DNA from: Bacteroidota bacterium
GTDB lineage: Bacteria; Bacteroidota; Bacteroidia; Chitinophagales; LD1
Length of the DNA: 64,000 nucleotides
NCBI GenBank assembly: GCA_018267365.1
Contig: JAFDYQ010000012.1
Coordinates: 1 to 64,000 of the forward strand
Direction: 5' to 3'
Of this stretch, positions 45,058 to 54,258 are shown in pieces. The notes under the pieces are model-generated. The model did not search any database. It was not told where the DNA came from and was given only the letters and a program-made list of their open reading frames with translations. The position numbers and the translations under genes were made by a program. Every line of letters starts with the position of its first letter. Within the stretch, counting starts at the first letter, position 1.

Positions 45058-45489
45058 ATGACGGTTACTAGCAATAATGTAGAAAACGAAATGGCAATAC
45101 TCGACTTTCTAATAGTAGATGATAGTGATCCCTTCGTCAAGCTGACAAAAAGGACACTGCACAAATCGGGACTGGCGTGTACTATAAAGGAAGCGCCCAA
45201 TGGCAAATCTGCACTGGATCTGCTGGCAGATAAGGGTGCCTGTCCTGACGTAATACTATTGGATATGAATATGCCGGTGATGAATGGATTTGAATTTCTG
45301 GATCAATATATAGGTGAAGGCCGCTGCACCCATACTACACTCATATATATGCTCACATCGTCTGTGATGGAGCAAGACAAAATGAGGGCCAAGGGCTATC
45401 CTCAGATCAAGGCCTACTTTGAGAAGCCTCTCACTGTGCATAATATAGAGCAGATCATAGCGGACCTGGCTGCACGGGGCAGGGTATGA
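45058..45489 (+). CDS. Single-domain response regulator (receiver only)
   Basis: A 143-residue CheY-like receiver: acidic pair in FLIVDDSDPF, phosphorylated Asp in VILLDMNMPVMNGFEF, Thr switch in YMLTSSVME and Lys in AYFEKPLT. No output domain and no kinase beside it; the closest kinases are the two TPR-PAS proteins 5-10 kb upstream. ATG 45091 (MAILDFLIVDD) is an alternative start. A cysteine-containing loop (GACPD) is a minor oddity. Confidence 0.9.
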   Translation: MTVTSNNVENEMAILDFLIVDDSDPFVKLTKRTLHKSGLACTIKEAPNGKSALDLLADKGACPDVILLDMNMPVMNGFEFLDQYIGEGRCTHTTLIYMLTSSVMEQDKMRAKGYPQIKAYFEKPLTVHNIEQIIADLAARGRV

Positions 45490-45530
45490 CTGGCACAGTT
45501 TTTTATATCTGAGATTTCATATTTTGCAAT

Positions 45531-45902
45531 ATGAAAAAAGTCCTTCTCACTATTGGTCTCCTCATCCTTTCCAATACTTTCATGACTCTCGCGTGGTATG
45601 GCCACCTGAAATTTAAGGACATGAAAGGATTTAGCCAACTCGGTCTTATCAGTATCATTTTCATCAGCTGGGGTATTGCTTTATTTGAATACTGTTTTCA
45701 GGTGCCAGCAAACCGGATCGGATTTCAGGAAAATGGAGGTCCATTCAGCCTCTTGCAGCTAAAGGTGATACAAGAGGTGGTCACACTTTCTGTATTTACG
45801 ATTTTTTCTCTCATCGCTTTCCGCAATGAGACACTCCGGGTAAATCACTTCATAGGTTTTGGCCTGCTGGTGCTGGCCGTCTATTTCATTTTTAAAAAGT
45901 AG
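45531..45902 (+). CDS. DUF486 (DMT-like) four-helix membrane protein
   Basis: This 123-residue protein has four hydrophobic segments, with the DUF486 motifs NTFMTLAWYGHLKF, SWGIALFEYCFQVPANRIG, LQLKVIQEVVTL and FIGFGLLVLAVYFIF. The family belongs to the drug/metabolite transporter clan; the substrate is unknown. It would sit in the inner membrane, perhaps as a dimer. Confidence 0.9.
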   Translation: MKKVLLTIGLLILSNTFMTLAWYGHLKFKDMKGFSQLGLISIIFISWGIALFEYCFQVPANRIGFQENGGPFSLLQLKVIQEVVTLSVFTIFSLIAFRNETLRVNHFIGFGLLVLAVYFIFKK

Positions 45903-45935
45903 TTATACATTGTTTTTCAAGTGAAGCCATTTTTT

Positions 45936-45943
45936 TACATTTG
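45936..45943 (+). promoter_or_regulatory. Exact -7 box six bases before a start codon
   Basis: TACATTTG, then GCGTAT, then ATG 45950. The spacing predicts a leaderless mRNA for the DUF3857 gene. The alternative TTG start at 45941 lies inside the box. Confidence 0.5.
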
Positions 45944-45949
45944 GCGTAT

Positions 45950-47964
45950 ATGAAAACAGTCAGGTATGCTATTGCGATTTTGGTCGTTGTTATTAGTTCT
46001 TTAAAATCCCGGGCCGAAAACACAGAATGCCGGTTTGCTGAGTGGGGCCATGTGACCCAGGATGAACTCCGGATGACCGAATGCGCCTTTGAAAAAAAAG
46101 CAGATGCTATGCTGCTGCTCGATCTGGGTGAGGTACACTACAGGCGCGCTTCTGAGGATTTTACAGCCTCAGGATATTTTCGTATCAATACAGCCTACTA
46201 TCAGCGTTACAAAATTTTTGCACAGAGCGGCGCGCATCACACCGATAAAAAAATTCTGATCAGCACAGGCTCTACTCAGGAAAGGCTCAAAAATATTTAT
46301 GCAGTCTGCTACAATCTGGTGAATGGAGAAATAAAAAAGAGCATACTGCAGGAGGCCGACATTCACCGGACACAGCTGAGCGACGGTACAGAGCAGGTTT
46401 CCTTTGCGGTGCCTGGAGTCGTGGCCGGTAGTGTGGTAGAGATCGCATATGAGCGGGAGGAGTTTGTGACATATCATCTGCCTCGCTGGTATTTCACTCA
46501 GGATATACCATCCGCCAAAAGCAGCATTACTGTAGGCTACCTTGATGCCATGATCTATTATGTGGAGCAGCATCTCGTAGGAGATACACTGGAGATCCAC
46601 AAAGAGCCATTTACCTCTACCATCATGATCGCTCCGAGGGGTAGCTATATACAGCAGGCTCTGACAGGCGTGCGCCAAACCTACACCGCATATAATGTTG
46701 AATCCTATCAGGATGAGCCTTTCATCAATTCTTCGCGCAACTACAGGAGCTGGATCAGTTTTCAGTTGGCTATGTTTCAGCAGCCGCTGCCATATGACAA
46801 AAATCTTGTGTCATCATTCGACAAACTGTCTGAACAACTGTATACGTCCGAGAGATTTGTAGATGGACTGGAGGTGCATCCCATACCGCGCAAAGAATGG
46901 ATGGCGATGCTCAATGATAATATGTCGAAAGAAGTATTGGCGAAAACTATATATGAATATATCCGCGCCAATGTCACAGACAATGGCAATACCGGCTTCG
47001 CACCGCAAAACTCCAACACTAAAGTATGGAAAGACAGGACCGGATCTCAGACGGAGATCAATATGCTCCTGATCAGCGAACTCAGGGCATCGGGTATAGA
47101 GGCCTATCCTATACTGGTGAGTAGCAGGTATCAAGGTAATGTAAATCAGGATTATCCTATTCTCAATAACTATGAGGCCGTAGATGCCCTGGTCATGATC
47201 GATGGCAAAATGCGGTAGTCCTCGATGCCACCGAAAAAGAGCTTCCTTTTGGTGAACCCCCGCTACCACAGGTCAATACAACTGGCTGGGTGGTCAAGGG
47301 TGTCAATGAGCATTTCTGGTACGACATCAGAGAAAAAAGGCAAAGTCTGAAGGTAGTGAATATAAGTGCAGCACTCGATGAAGCCGGTACCATAGCTGGT
47401 ACCATAGACATCACATATACCAATCATAACGCAGAAAATCTCATACATAGACATAGGGCCGGTAAAAAGTCACTGATCTCCGAAGCGCTCAAAACTTCCC
47501 TCCCTAATATAAATATTGAAGCCGTATCTGACAGTATCGTAGGAGAGAAGTGTTACTATATTCAAAAAGTCAGGTTCACTACTGCTGCGAATACTGATAA
47601 TGATGGCAACGTATATATTTCGATAGCCAACATCTATGGTAGTTCAACTAATCCTTTTGTGAGCAGACGGCGGGTGGCGGATGTAGACTTTGGCTACACC
47701 GACCGTACTCTCATCAATATGAAGCTGGCCATACCTGCATCTTACACAGCTGATAGCATACTGCCGCGAGCCCAGCTGCGAATGAGTGATACCTCTGCTA
47801 GCTTTACCAATAGGACAGAGGTCAGTAATGGGCTGGTGACATGTGCACAGAAGCTCGACTTTTCCAGTTCTTTCTATCCGGCCAGGGCTTATCCTGCACT
47901 ATATGAGTTTGAGAGAGGATATTATGACCTCAGACAAAAGCCCTTGGTCCTGCATAAGAAGTAA
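45950..47964 (+). pseudogene. DUF3857/transglutaminase-like protein, frameshifted
   Basis: Two reading frames together encode one ~670-residue protein. The first (45950-47218) has a signal peptide, a DUF3857 domain (FRINTAYYQRYKIF, SFAVPGVVAGSVVEIAYE) and most of a transglutaminase-like domain, then ends MIDGKMR-stop. The second frame (open through 47290-47964) continues VVLDATEKELPFGEPPLPQV and the C-terminal beta domain. One extra A in the run at 47207-47210 would restore GKNAVVLDATEK. This may be a sequencing or assembly error, a real mutation, or a -1 slip. The usual transglutaminase Cys position reads GSQTEINMLL, with Gln in its place, so the domain looks catalytically dead regardless. 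The 3' end overlaps the intact paralog by one base (TAATG). Confidence 0.82.
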
Positions 47965-49868
47965 TGATGGCCAGGATCATTTCATTGCTGCTGGGTGTAT
48001 GGATAGCATCTTATAGCTATGCCGGTAGCCGGGATGACCTGGCTGTAGCCCTGATACCGGATTCCCTGCTGGCTGGCGCGCATAGTATCGTGAGGAGCGC
48101 AGATTATACTTTGGATATTAAAGATGTAGCTCATGCCGAATTTACTGTGCATCGGGTAGTGACCGTGATAGATGCCGCCGGAGCAGATGAACTGACCATA
48201 TATATACCATACAGCAAGTATCGCAAGATAAAGGACATACACTCCGCCACCTATGACTACGCAGGCCGCCAGATCAATAAGCATCAAAGCTATGAAATGG
48301 AAGATTTTGCTATGGTGACTGATGCCCTCTATAGTGACGAGCGGGTCAAATATCTTCGGACATCAGGCGGATCGTATCCTGTCACGATAGATGTCACCAC
48401 GGTGATGCTACTGGAAGGGATAATGGACTATCCCGACTGGCAGATACAGGGCATAGGAGAGGCTGTACAGCAAAGTAGCTACACTGTATCAGCGCCATCG
48501 CCCCGTATGGTCAGATACCGCGCGTACCATAGTACGCTGACTCCTGAGGTGTCTACGGATATGAAAACTAATAAGACGCTTTATCAATGGTCAGTAGCCG
48601 GCCTTCGCCAGCAGGCGGTACCCGTCAGCTCTTATTCTTCAAGGTATTTTTTACCTCGCATAGACTTTGCACCATCAGAGTTTGAGATAGATGGTTATAA
48701 GGGTTCATTAACCACCTGGAGTTCTTTTGCCGGTGCCATAGCCGCTATGTGGCAGGATAAGAAGACCCTGACACCGGAGATAAAGGCCGAGATACTCGGC
48801 CTGGTAAAAAATACTCATACGGATCATGAAAAAGTTGCTATTCTCTATGCTTACTTGCAGCATAATTTTCACTACGTGAGTATCCAGATGGGGATAGGAG
48901 GTATCATCCCATTTGATGCTACTACAGTGCACCGGTCACGATATGGAGACTGCAAAGCGCTGAGTAATTATATGTCGGCCATCCTCGAGGTAGCGGGTGT
49001 CAGGTCATACCCCGTTTTGATAAATAGCGGGGAGCGTACGGATGCGATAGATACAACCTTCCCCGGCAATAAATTTGATCATGTCATTCTCTATGTCATC
49101 TCAGATGGCGAACCCCAGTGGCTGGAGTGCACCAGCACTGCAATGGAGCCTGGTCTGCTTGGTACTTTTACCGAAAACCGCTATGGACTGACGATAGCTC
49201 CTGATGGCCGGCTGATCCGGACGCCATCCTCCGCTGCAGAGCGCAGTCGTCTGGTCATATCTCATGATATATCAATGCCAAAGGATGCAGACGTCTCGAT
49301 AAATGCATCAGTAGACATCTGTGGCGAATACCGGCTGGGGGGCATGGAGCACCTGATAGGAGGCAAAGAAAATGATCAGCTTAGCTATCTTTTTAAGTAT
49401 TTGAGTATAAGGCGTCCAGAACAAGTGGCACTGGCCGGGCCTGTAGATAGTGCCGGGCATATAACGCTCTCTTTCCATGGGCTGAGTACTCATGTATATG
49501 ACTTTCAAAATGGCTCTAAATTCTTTCTTCCTTCTACGTATATAGCTCGCTGGTATGCAAATCTTTCTTCCGATACATCAGCGAGGTATAATCTATTGTT
49601 AGGTTTCCCAAATGACAAATCAGAGGTGCTGACTTATCATCTTGCACCTGGAGATGTCAGCCTGCCGCCTGATGCAGATTTGGATAATGTCTTACTCTCA
49701 TTTCACCGGCAGTCTATCAAGGCTGCCGATAATACAGTGACTGTGCATACCGAGCTGAAAATGAAAGTGCACGTGCTGCACTACTCTGATATTGCGTTGA
49801 TGAAACGGTCGCTCCAGCAGGTTAGTAAATCACTTCAGCAGAGAGTAGTTTATACCGTCTTGGATTAG
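47964..49868 (+). CDS. DUF3857 and transglutaminase domain protein, intact paralog
   Basis: This 634-residue protein has a signal peptide (MMARIISLLLGVWIASYSYA), DUF3857 at about residues 40-210 (VTVIDAAGADELTIYIPYSK, SSYTVSAPSP), a transglutaminase-like core at about 280-400 and a C-terminal beta domain. The catalytic triad candidates are Cys in RYGDCKALSNYM, His in KFDHVILYV and the acidic WLECTS stretch. Secreted or periplasmic; Bacteroidota commonly encode such proteins in tandem pairs, with unknown substrates. Its ATG overlaps the stop codon of the frameshifted upstream paralog, so the two were translationally coupled. Confidence 0.87.
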   Translation: MMARIISLLLGVWIASYSYAGSRDDLAVALIPDSLLAGAHSIVRSADYTLDIKDVAHAEFTVHRVVTVIDAAGADELTIYIPYSKYRKIKDIHSATYDYAGRQINKHQSYEMEDFAMVTDALYSDERVKYLRTSGGSYPVTIDVTTVMLLEGIMDYPDWQIQGIGEAVQQSSYTVSAPSPRMVRYRAYHSTLTPEVSTDMKTNKTLYQWSVAGLRQQAVPVSSYSSRYFLPRIDFAPSEFEIDGYKGSLTTWSSFAGAIAAMWQDKKTLTPEIKAEILGLVKNTHTDHEKVAILYAYLQHNFHYVSIQMGIGGIIPFDATTVHRSRYGDCKALSNYMSAILEVAGVRSYPVLINSGERTDAIDTTFPGNKFDHVILYVISDGEPQWLECTSTAMEPGLLGTFTENRYGLTIAPDGRLIRTPSSAAERSRLVISHDISMPKDADVSINASVDICGEYRLGGMEHLIGGKENDQLSYLFKYLSIRRPEQVALAGPVDSAGHITLSFHGLSTHVYDFQNGSKFFLPSTYIARWYANLSSDTSARYNLLLGFPNDKSEVLTYHLAPGDVSLPPDADLDNVLLSFHRQSIKAADNTVTVHTELKMKVHVLHYSDIALMKRSLQQVSKSLQQRVVYTVLD

Positions 49869-49879
49869 TGGGGTCCTGT

Positions 49880-50959
49880 TTACGGTACCTGATAGTTGAT
49901 CTGTGTGGTCTGGCTGGCTGTGCCCGTGGCGGGCAATGTGAATGTGGTATTGGTGGCACTCACATAGTCTCCGCTGCTCATAGTATGATTGCCGTCTGCA
50001 TCATATATGGCATATACGTAGTATGTGCCGGGATGCATATAGGTGAAGGTATACGACCTGTCGCCGGAGGCCAGGATCACATAGCGCGATCTGGTTTTCA
50101 GACTCGCATAGTTGATAAAAAAACCGGATATCATAGGCTGCGTGGTGACAAACATCAGCACCGATTTATTGGGATCTGGTGCAGGCAGCACTGATGAGAA
50201 GGAGAAAGACAATGTAGACTGACCGAGGTAGGGCTGTGCTGACTCAGGATAGGGATCCCCATTCAAAGTATAAAAGATGCTCTCTGTGAGTCCAGCAAAA
50301 GTGGAAGAGAAGTTCTTGACCATTTCTTTCCTGGGATAGCCAAATGCTTGTCTGGCAGCCTGGCAGCTGCTTGTATCCTGGCGACCTGCCCGCCACTCCA
50401 TGTGTAGTACGGCAGAGGAGAGGCTGTTATTTTTATTGGTATAGCTACGCAATATCATGCTATCATCGTGAAAGATCACCTCAGACCAAGCGCGACGGGT
50501 GCCCTTTACGAAATCTGAAAAGCGGTAGTATGCCTGAGTGCCGGTCTCAGATACGCTATCTGCTATCAGGTATGATACTCGCTTCATGCCTGCAAAGCTA
50601 CCGCCATTGCGGAAGCATAGTTTATATTCTGAGCTGTCATATACTATAAAGAAGGACATAAAAATGTCATTCATCGTATCCAATTCATTTTTGGCAGAGA
50701 CCTGTCCGCCGCTGATCGGGCGGAAGTCTACGATCCACTCCGGATAGCCGCCCAGCGCTGTGGTAGAGGTGACGGGTCCGTCCCATATACCGGATATGCG
50801 GGATAGCAAGCCGTAGCCCTTTACTGTAGTAGATGATGTGATACTATCCGGTGGGGTGACGGGAGGATTGTTAGAGTTATCCTTGCCGGGCTTGTGGCAA
50901 CTGCTTGCAGAGACAAATATAACTATTAGGAGGGCTATGAGTCCGAAGGGTTTGTGCAT
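49880..50959 (-). CDS. Lipoprotein of unknown function
   Basis: This 359-residue protein has a lipoprotein signal (LIALLIVIFVSASSC, lipobox ASS-C at residue 21) and a Pro/Thr/Ser linker, then an unassigned region with lipocalin-like features (LSRISGIWDGPVTS, PEWIVDFRPISGGQ). The C-terminal ~90 residues (DPNKSVLMFVTTQP to THE end QINYQVP) form a beta-rich domain with HPGTYYVYAIYDADGNHTMSSGD, like a small Ig-type or carboxypeptidase-regulatory-like fold. The gene converges with the transglutaminase gene, 11 bp apart. Confidence 0.75.
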   Translation of the reverse strand: MHKPFGLIALLIVIFVSASSCHKPGKDNSNNPPVTPPDSITSSTTVKGYGLLSRISGIWDGPVTSTTALGGYPEWIVDFRPISGGQVSAKNELDTMNDIFMSFFIVYDSSEYKLCFRNGGSFAGMKRVSYLIADSVSETGTQAYYRFSDFVKGTRRAWSEVIFHDDSMILRSYTNKNNSLSSAVLHMEWRAGRQDTSSCQAARQAFGYPRKEMVKNFSSTFAGLTESIFYTLNGDPYPESAQPYLGQSTLSFSFSSVLPAPDPNKSVLMFVTTQPMISGFFINYASLKTRSRYVILASGDRSYTFTYMHPGTYYVYAIYDADGNHTMSSGDYVSATNTTFTLPATGTASQTTQINYQVP

Positions 50960-51083
50960 GTTCTATTGATGATTTAGGTAGCCCAAATATAAATGAAAGG
51001 TTAGAGACGATTTATGACCTACAGCATATGGCATAGAAATAGCTAAATTTGAATGCACATATCCTTCTCACCAAACCTACCGC

Positions 51084-52106
51084 ATGAAGATATTATACTA
51101 TTCTTTGTTTATTGCGAGCGCTTTTCTTTCCATACATGTCTATGCACAGCCCCAGATCACCAATGGGGGCTTTGAGGCATGGAGCGGGATAGATACGGCG
51201 CGCCCCGATGGCTGGGCCACTACCGAGCGCCTGCTGGGCCTGCCGGCGAATAAGTGGGTCACTCAGGAAATACGTCCGGCCTATGTACATGGAGGAGTGT
51301 CTGCCGTGAGGCTGGTGGCAGATACGCTGCATGGACGCGCCTGGGTCAATAGTGAGGCTTATGGCACATTCATTCATACTACAGGTATGGCTACAGATGG
51401 CAGGACAGGTGAGCATGCCACCGGAAACGATGGCTACACCTATATGCCTGGTGTGATAGCGGCGGGTACCGCCTCTCAGCCCCGAGGCTACTGGGTAGGA
51501 TCAGGAGTAGCGCTGGGCGCCCGGCCCTCTACCTTGAGTTTCTGGGTGCGGCTCAGCCATCCGGTGCCGGATACGGCCAGCGTCAGAGTACTGCTGACCC
51601 GGTGGAGTACCAACCGTGGTACACGCGATACAGTGGCTATAGACAGGCAGGATATCTGGCCGGATAGCACGGTGATGACTGGCTACGCACTCTTCACAGA
51701 CACGCTGGAATACCTCAACCTGGAGGTCCCCGATACGGCACGCATCACCATATACGGTGGCCGCACGCGCAATGTGGCCGCACGGGGCAATGAGACCTGG
51801 ATAGACGGGCTGGTATGGGGGTATGGTTTTCCACCTCCCGTACGTCCTGTAGTGCAGGCCGACTCTCTCTGGTTTATGCCCAATGTAGTAGAGACGGTCA
51901 TGAAGGTGAGGGCTGATAGCACGCTCCTGGGGTGCCGGATCATCATAGAGGCAGAGACCAGCGTGCTGGTAAAAGATATACCTATCTCCGGGCCTTTGCT
52001 AACCGTAGATATGACAGATGTACCTGTAGGCAACTATGCCTATGTACTCATAGATACCAATGGTAACAGGCTAAGGAAGGGTTATCTCTCGGTTCTCCGA
52101 AACTAA
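51084..52106 (+). CDS. Secreted PCMD/BT2081-like protein with diverged T9SS sorting end
   Basis: This 340-residue protein has a signal peptide (MKILYYSLFIASAFLSIHVYA), then PQITNGGFEAWSGIDTARPDGW, the N-terminal pattern of PCMD-type carbohydrate-binding proteins of Bacteroidota. Jelly-roll-like strands follow (STLSFWVRLSHPVPDTASVRV, NETWIDGLVWGYG). The last ~75 residues (PNVVETVMKVRADS, VDMTDVPVGNYAYVLI, GNRLRKGYLSVL) resemble a diverged T9SS sorting domain. A glycan-binding surface role is plausible from the family only. Confidence 0.75.
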   Translation: MKILYYSLFIASAFLSIHVYAQPQITNGGFEAWSGIDTARPDGWATTERLLGLPANKWVTQEIRPAYVHGGVSAVRLVADTLHGRAWVNSEAYGTFIHTTGMATDGRTGEHATGNDGYTYMPGVIAAGTASQPRGYWVGSGVALGARPSTLSFWVRLSHPVPDTASVRVLLTRWSTNRGTRDTVAIDRQDIWPDSTVMTGYALFTDTLEYLNLEVPDTARITIYGGRTRNVAARGNETWIDGLVWGYGFPPPVRPVVQADSLWFMPNVVETVMKVRADSTLLGCRIIIEAETSVLVKDIPISGPLLTVDMTDVPVGNYAYVLIDTNGNRLRKGYLSVLRN

Positions 52107-52267
52107 ACAAACACAGGAGCGGTTAGTTTCCGGTATCACTGCTAATCCCTGACGTGAAAATAAGGATAAGGCACTTCTGCTGACATTCGGGTTACGATTA
52201 GGGTTAAACAAATAAGTACTTGTTTATACGGAGGTTACAGACACGGGTTACAGGCTGCACTTTTTTG

Positions 52268-53116
52268 ATGCAAAATACTTTACCTTGGGCACTGATGGTG
52301 AGCGTCAAAGGCAATAGATTTGTACTGATTATACCGGTGCTAGTGGCAGTAGTGTCGATGCTGCTGTTTTTTATGGCCCTGGTATACGGATGGTTTGGAC
52401 CGGGAGGAGTCGTAGCGGGAGAGTTCTGCGAGGCATCTCGCCCCGGCCTGATCAAGCAACCTTACAATACCTGGTCCAATATCTCCTTTATCCTGTCCGG
52501 TATCCTCATCGCATGGCAGCTGATGCGTGGAGACTATGACACCAATGCCAATATTCTGACGCGAAAACCTTTCTATGCCGTCTTCTATGCCTCGCTGGTA
52601 GTACTACTGGGGCCGGGCTCTATGTGCATGCATGCTACCACATCTGATCTGGGCGGTTTTTTTGACATGTTATCCATGTATCTTGTGGCATCCTTTACGT
52701 GGGCTTATGCCTTGGAGCGCTTCTTCGGCTTGAGGGCGGTACACTTCGCAGTTTTGTTTTCCGTACTTCTTGCATTCTGTATCTGGGCCGATGGCCTCGA
52801 GGACATACACATCGGCTTCGATTTTTTTGGAGATACCGTATTTGCGGTCCTCATCGGGCTCACTATTGTCACGGAAGTATTGAATCGGTTTGTCCGTCAG
52901 ATGCACCATGATATCCGCTGGGCCGTAGCGGCATTTGGTGCGCTCATGCTGGCATTTTTTATCTGGAACATCAGCGGGACAGGCAGCTCCCTATGTGACC
53001 CGTACTCACCCCTGCAAGGTCATGCTGCATGGCACATACTCTGTGCCATATCCACGTATTGCCTTTTCAGGTTTTATGCCTCAGAGCACACGGAGGGTCA
53101 CTCTATATCTGCATAG
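52268..53116 (+). CDS. Ceramidase-family (CREST superfamily) membrane protein
   Basis: A ~282-residue protein with about seven membrane segments. The CREST/alkaline ceramidase motifs are visible in order: YNTWSNISFILSG (catalytic-type Ser), MHATTSDLGGFFDML (His and Asp), and GHAAWHILCA near the C-terminus (H-x3-H of the zinc site). Alkaline ceramidases hydrolyse ceramide to sphingoid base and fatty acid; Bacteroidota make sphingolipids, so an endogenous substrate is credible, but related CREST proteins have other roles. ATG 52268 is chosen; 52295 is an alternative. The 3' end overlaps the convergent ddl gene by 19 bp. Confidence 0.82.
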   Translation: MQNTLPWALMVSVKGNRFVLIIPVLVAVVSMLLFFMALVYGWFGPGGVVAGEFCEASRPGLIKQPYNTWSNISFILSGILIAWQLMRGDYDTNANILTRKPFYAVFYASLVVLLGPGSMCMHATTSDLGGFFDMLSMYLVASFTWAYALERFFGLRAVHFAVLFSVLLAFCIWADGLEDIHIGFDFFGDTVFAVLIGLTIVTEVLNRFVRQMHHDIRWAVAAFGALMLAFFIWNISGTGSSLCDPYSPLQGHAAWHILCAISTYCLFRFYASEHTEGHSISA

Positions 53117-54105
53117 TCAGCTTTAGCGGTAGATAGACAGGCATCTATAGAGTTGCCAAAGAGTTCTGTCAGCGTCAGGCCAAAGGCGCGCGCCTGCTGT
53201 GGTACTATGCTCTCCGCTGAGAGACCGGGTACGGAGTTGACCTCCAGCATGTAGTAGTAGCCATCACGTAGGATATAGTCTATACGGCACATCCCTTTGA
53301 AGTCAAGTTTCTCGTAGATAGCAGCGGAGGTTTCTTGTATCTTCCGGGCTATATCCGGGTCTATCTCCGCCGGGGTCACTTCCTTGGAGTGGCCCTCATA
53401 TTTAGCCTGATAGTCAAAAAAAGCATTTTTGCTGCGTATCTCTGTGAGCGGCAGCGGCGTCACACGGCCTTGATATCTTATCACGCCACAGGTCACCTCT
53501 GTACCTTTTATGTATTCTTCGGCCAGTATCTCATCGTCATAGTCAAAGGCGAGGCGGATAGCAGCCTCCAGGCCTTCAGCCGAATCTACTTTAGATGCGC
53601 CGTAGCTGGAGCCGTTTTTATTGGGCTTCACAAAAAGGGGATAGGTCAGTGCCTTATTGATGTTTTGAGTAAGCAGTGCTCGATCATCGTCTCTTTTTGC
53701 CACTATTGACTGTGCTGACAAAATGCCAAATGGCCTGAGATATTCCTTTGTACGGCTTTTGTCAAAAGTAAGTGCTGCCGTCATTACGCCGCAGCAATTG
53801 TACGGTACACCCATCATATCCAGATAGCCTTGTAGTTTGCCATCCTCTGCCGGAGTGCCGTGTATCGCTATGAAAACAGCGTTAAATTTCACTTTGGTCC
53901 CGGCTATCGTCACGCTGAAATCATTTTTATCTACTATAGACCTGATACCTTCATGATCAGCCACCCAGTCATTATCTTCTATTAGTACCTTGTAGACATT
54001 ATATTTTTCCTTATCCAGGTATTGGCATACAATGTCGCCGCTTTTCAGGGAGATACCAGCCTCTGCGCCGGGGCCACCGCACATGACAGCAATATTCTTT
54101 TTCAT
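53098..54105 (-). CDS. ddl: D-alanine--D-alanine ligase
   Basis: Joins two D-alanines with ATP for peptidoglycan precursor synthesis in the cytoplasm. This 335-residue ATP-grasp enzyme shows IAVMCGGPGAEAGISLKSG at the N-terminus, FIAIHGTPAEDGKLQGYLDMMGVPY, the ATP-binding YPLFVKPNKNGSSYGASKV, LAEEYIKGTEVTCGV, the omega-loop region YQAKYEGHSKEVTPA, and the C-terminal metal and ligand site MLEVNSVPGLSAESIVP. The tyrosine in the omega loop favours a D-Ala (not D-Lac) product. It overlaps the ceramidase gene end to end. Confidence 0.95.
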   Translation of the reverse strand: MKKNIAVMCGGPGAEAGISLKSGDIVCQYLDKEKYNVYKVLIEDNDWVADHEGIRSIVDKNDFSVTIAGTKVKFNAVFIAIHGTPAEDGKLQGYLDMMGVPYNCCGVMTAALTFDKSRTKEYLRPFGILSAQSIVAKRDDDRALLTQNINKALTYPLFVKPNKNGSSYGASKVDSAEGLEAAIRLAFDYDDEILAEEYIKGTEVTCGVIRYQGRVTPLPLTEIRSKNAFFDYQAKYEGHSKEVTPAEIDPDIARKIQETSAAIYEKLDFKGMCRIDYILRDGYYYMLEVNSVPGLSAESIVPQQARAFGLTLTELFGNSIDACLSTAKADYADIE

Positions 54106-54258
54106 ACTCTTGTGTTTTACTGTTTCAGCCTACGGCCGGTCTTTGTGCTGTAGGCATGTGTACTATAACGCTAATTAATAGATATTTGTATTCTGGTAGT
54201 GGGGATTCTTTCATCTGAGAGTAGATAAACCTGACCCACTGCCCAAATAGATAGACAA

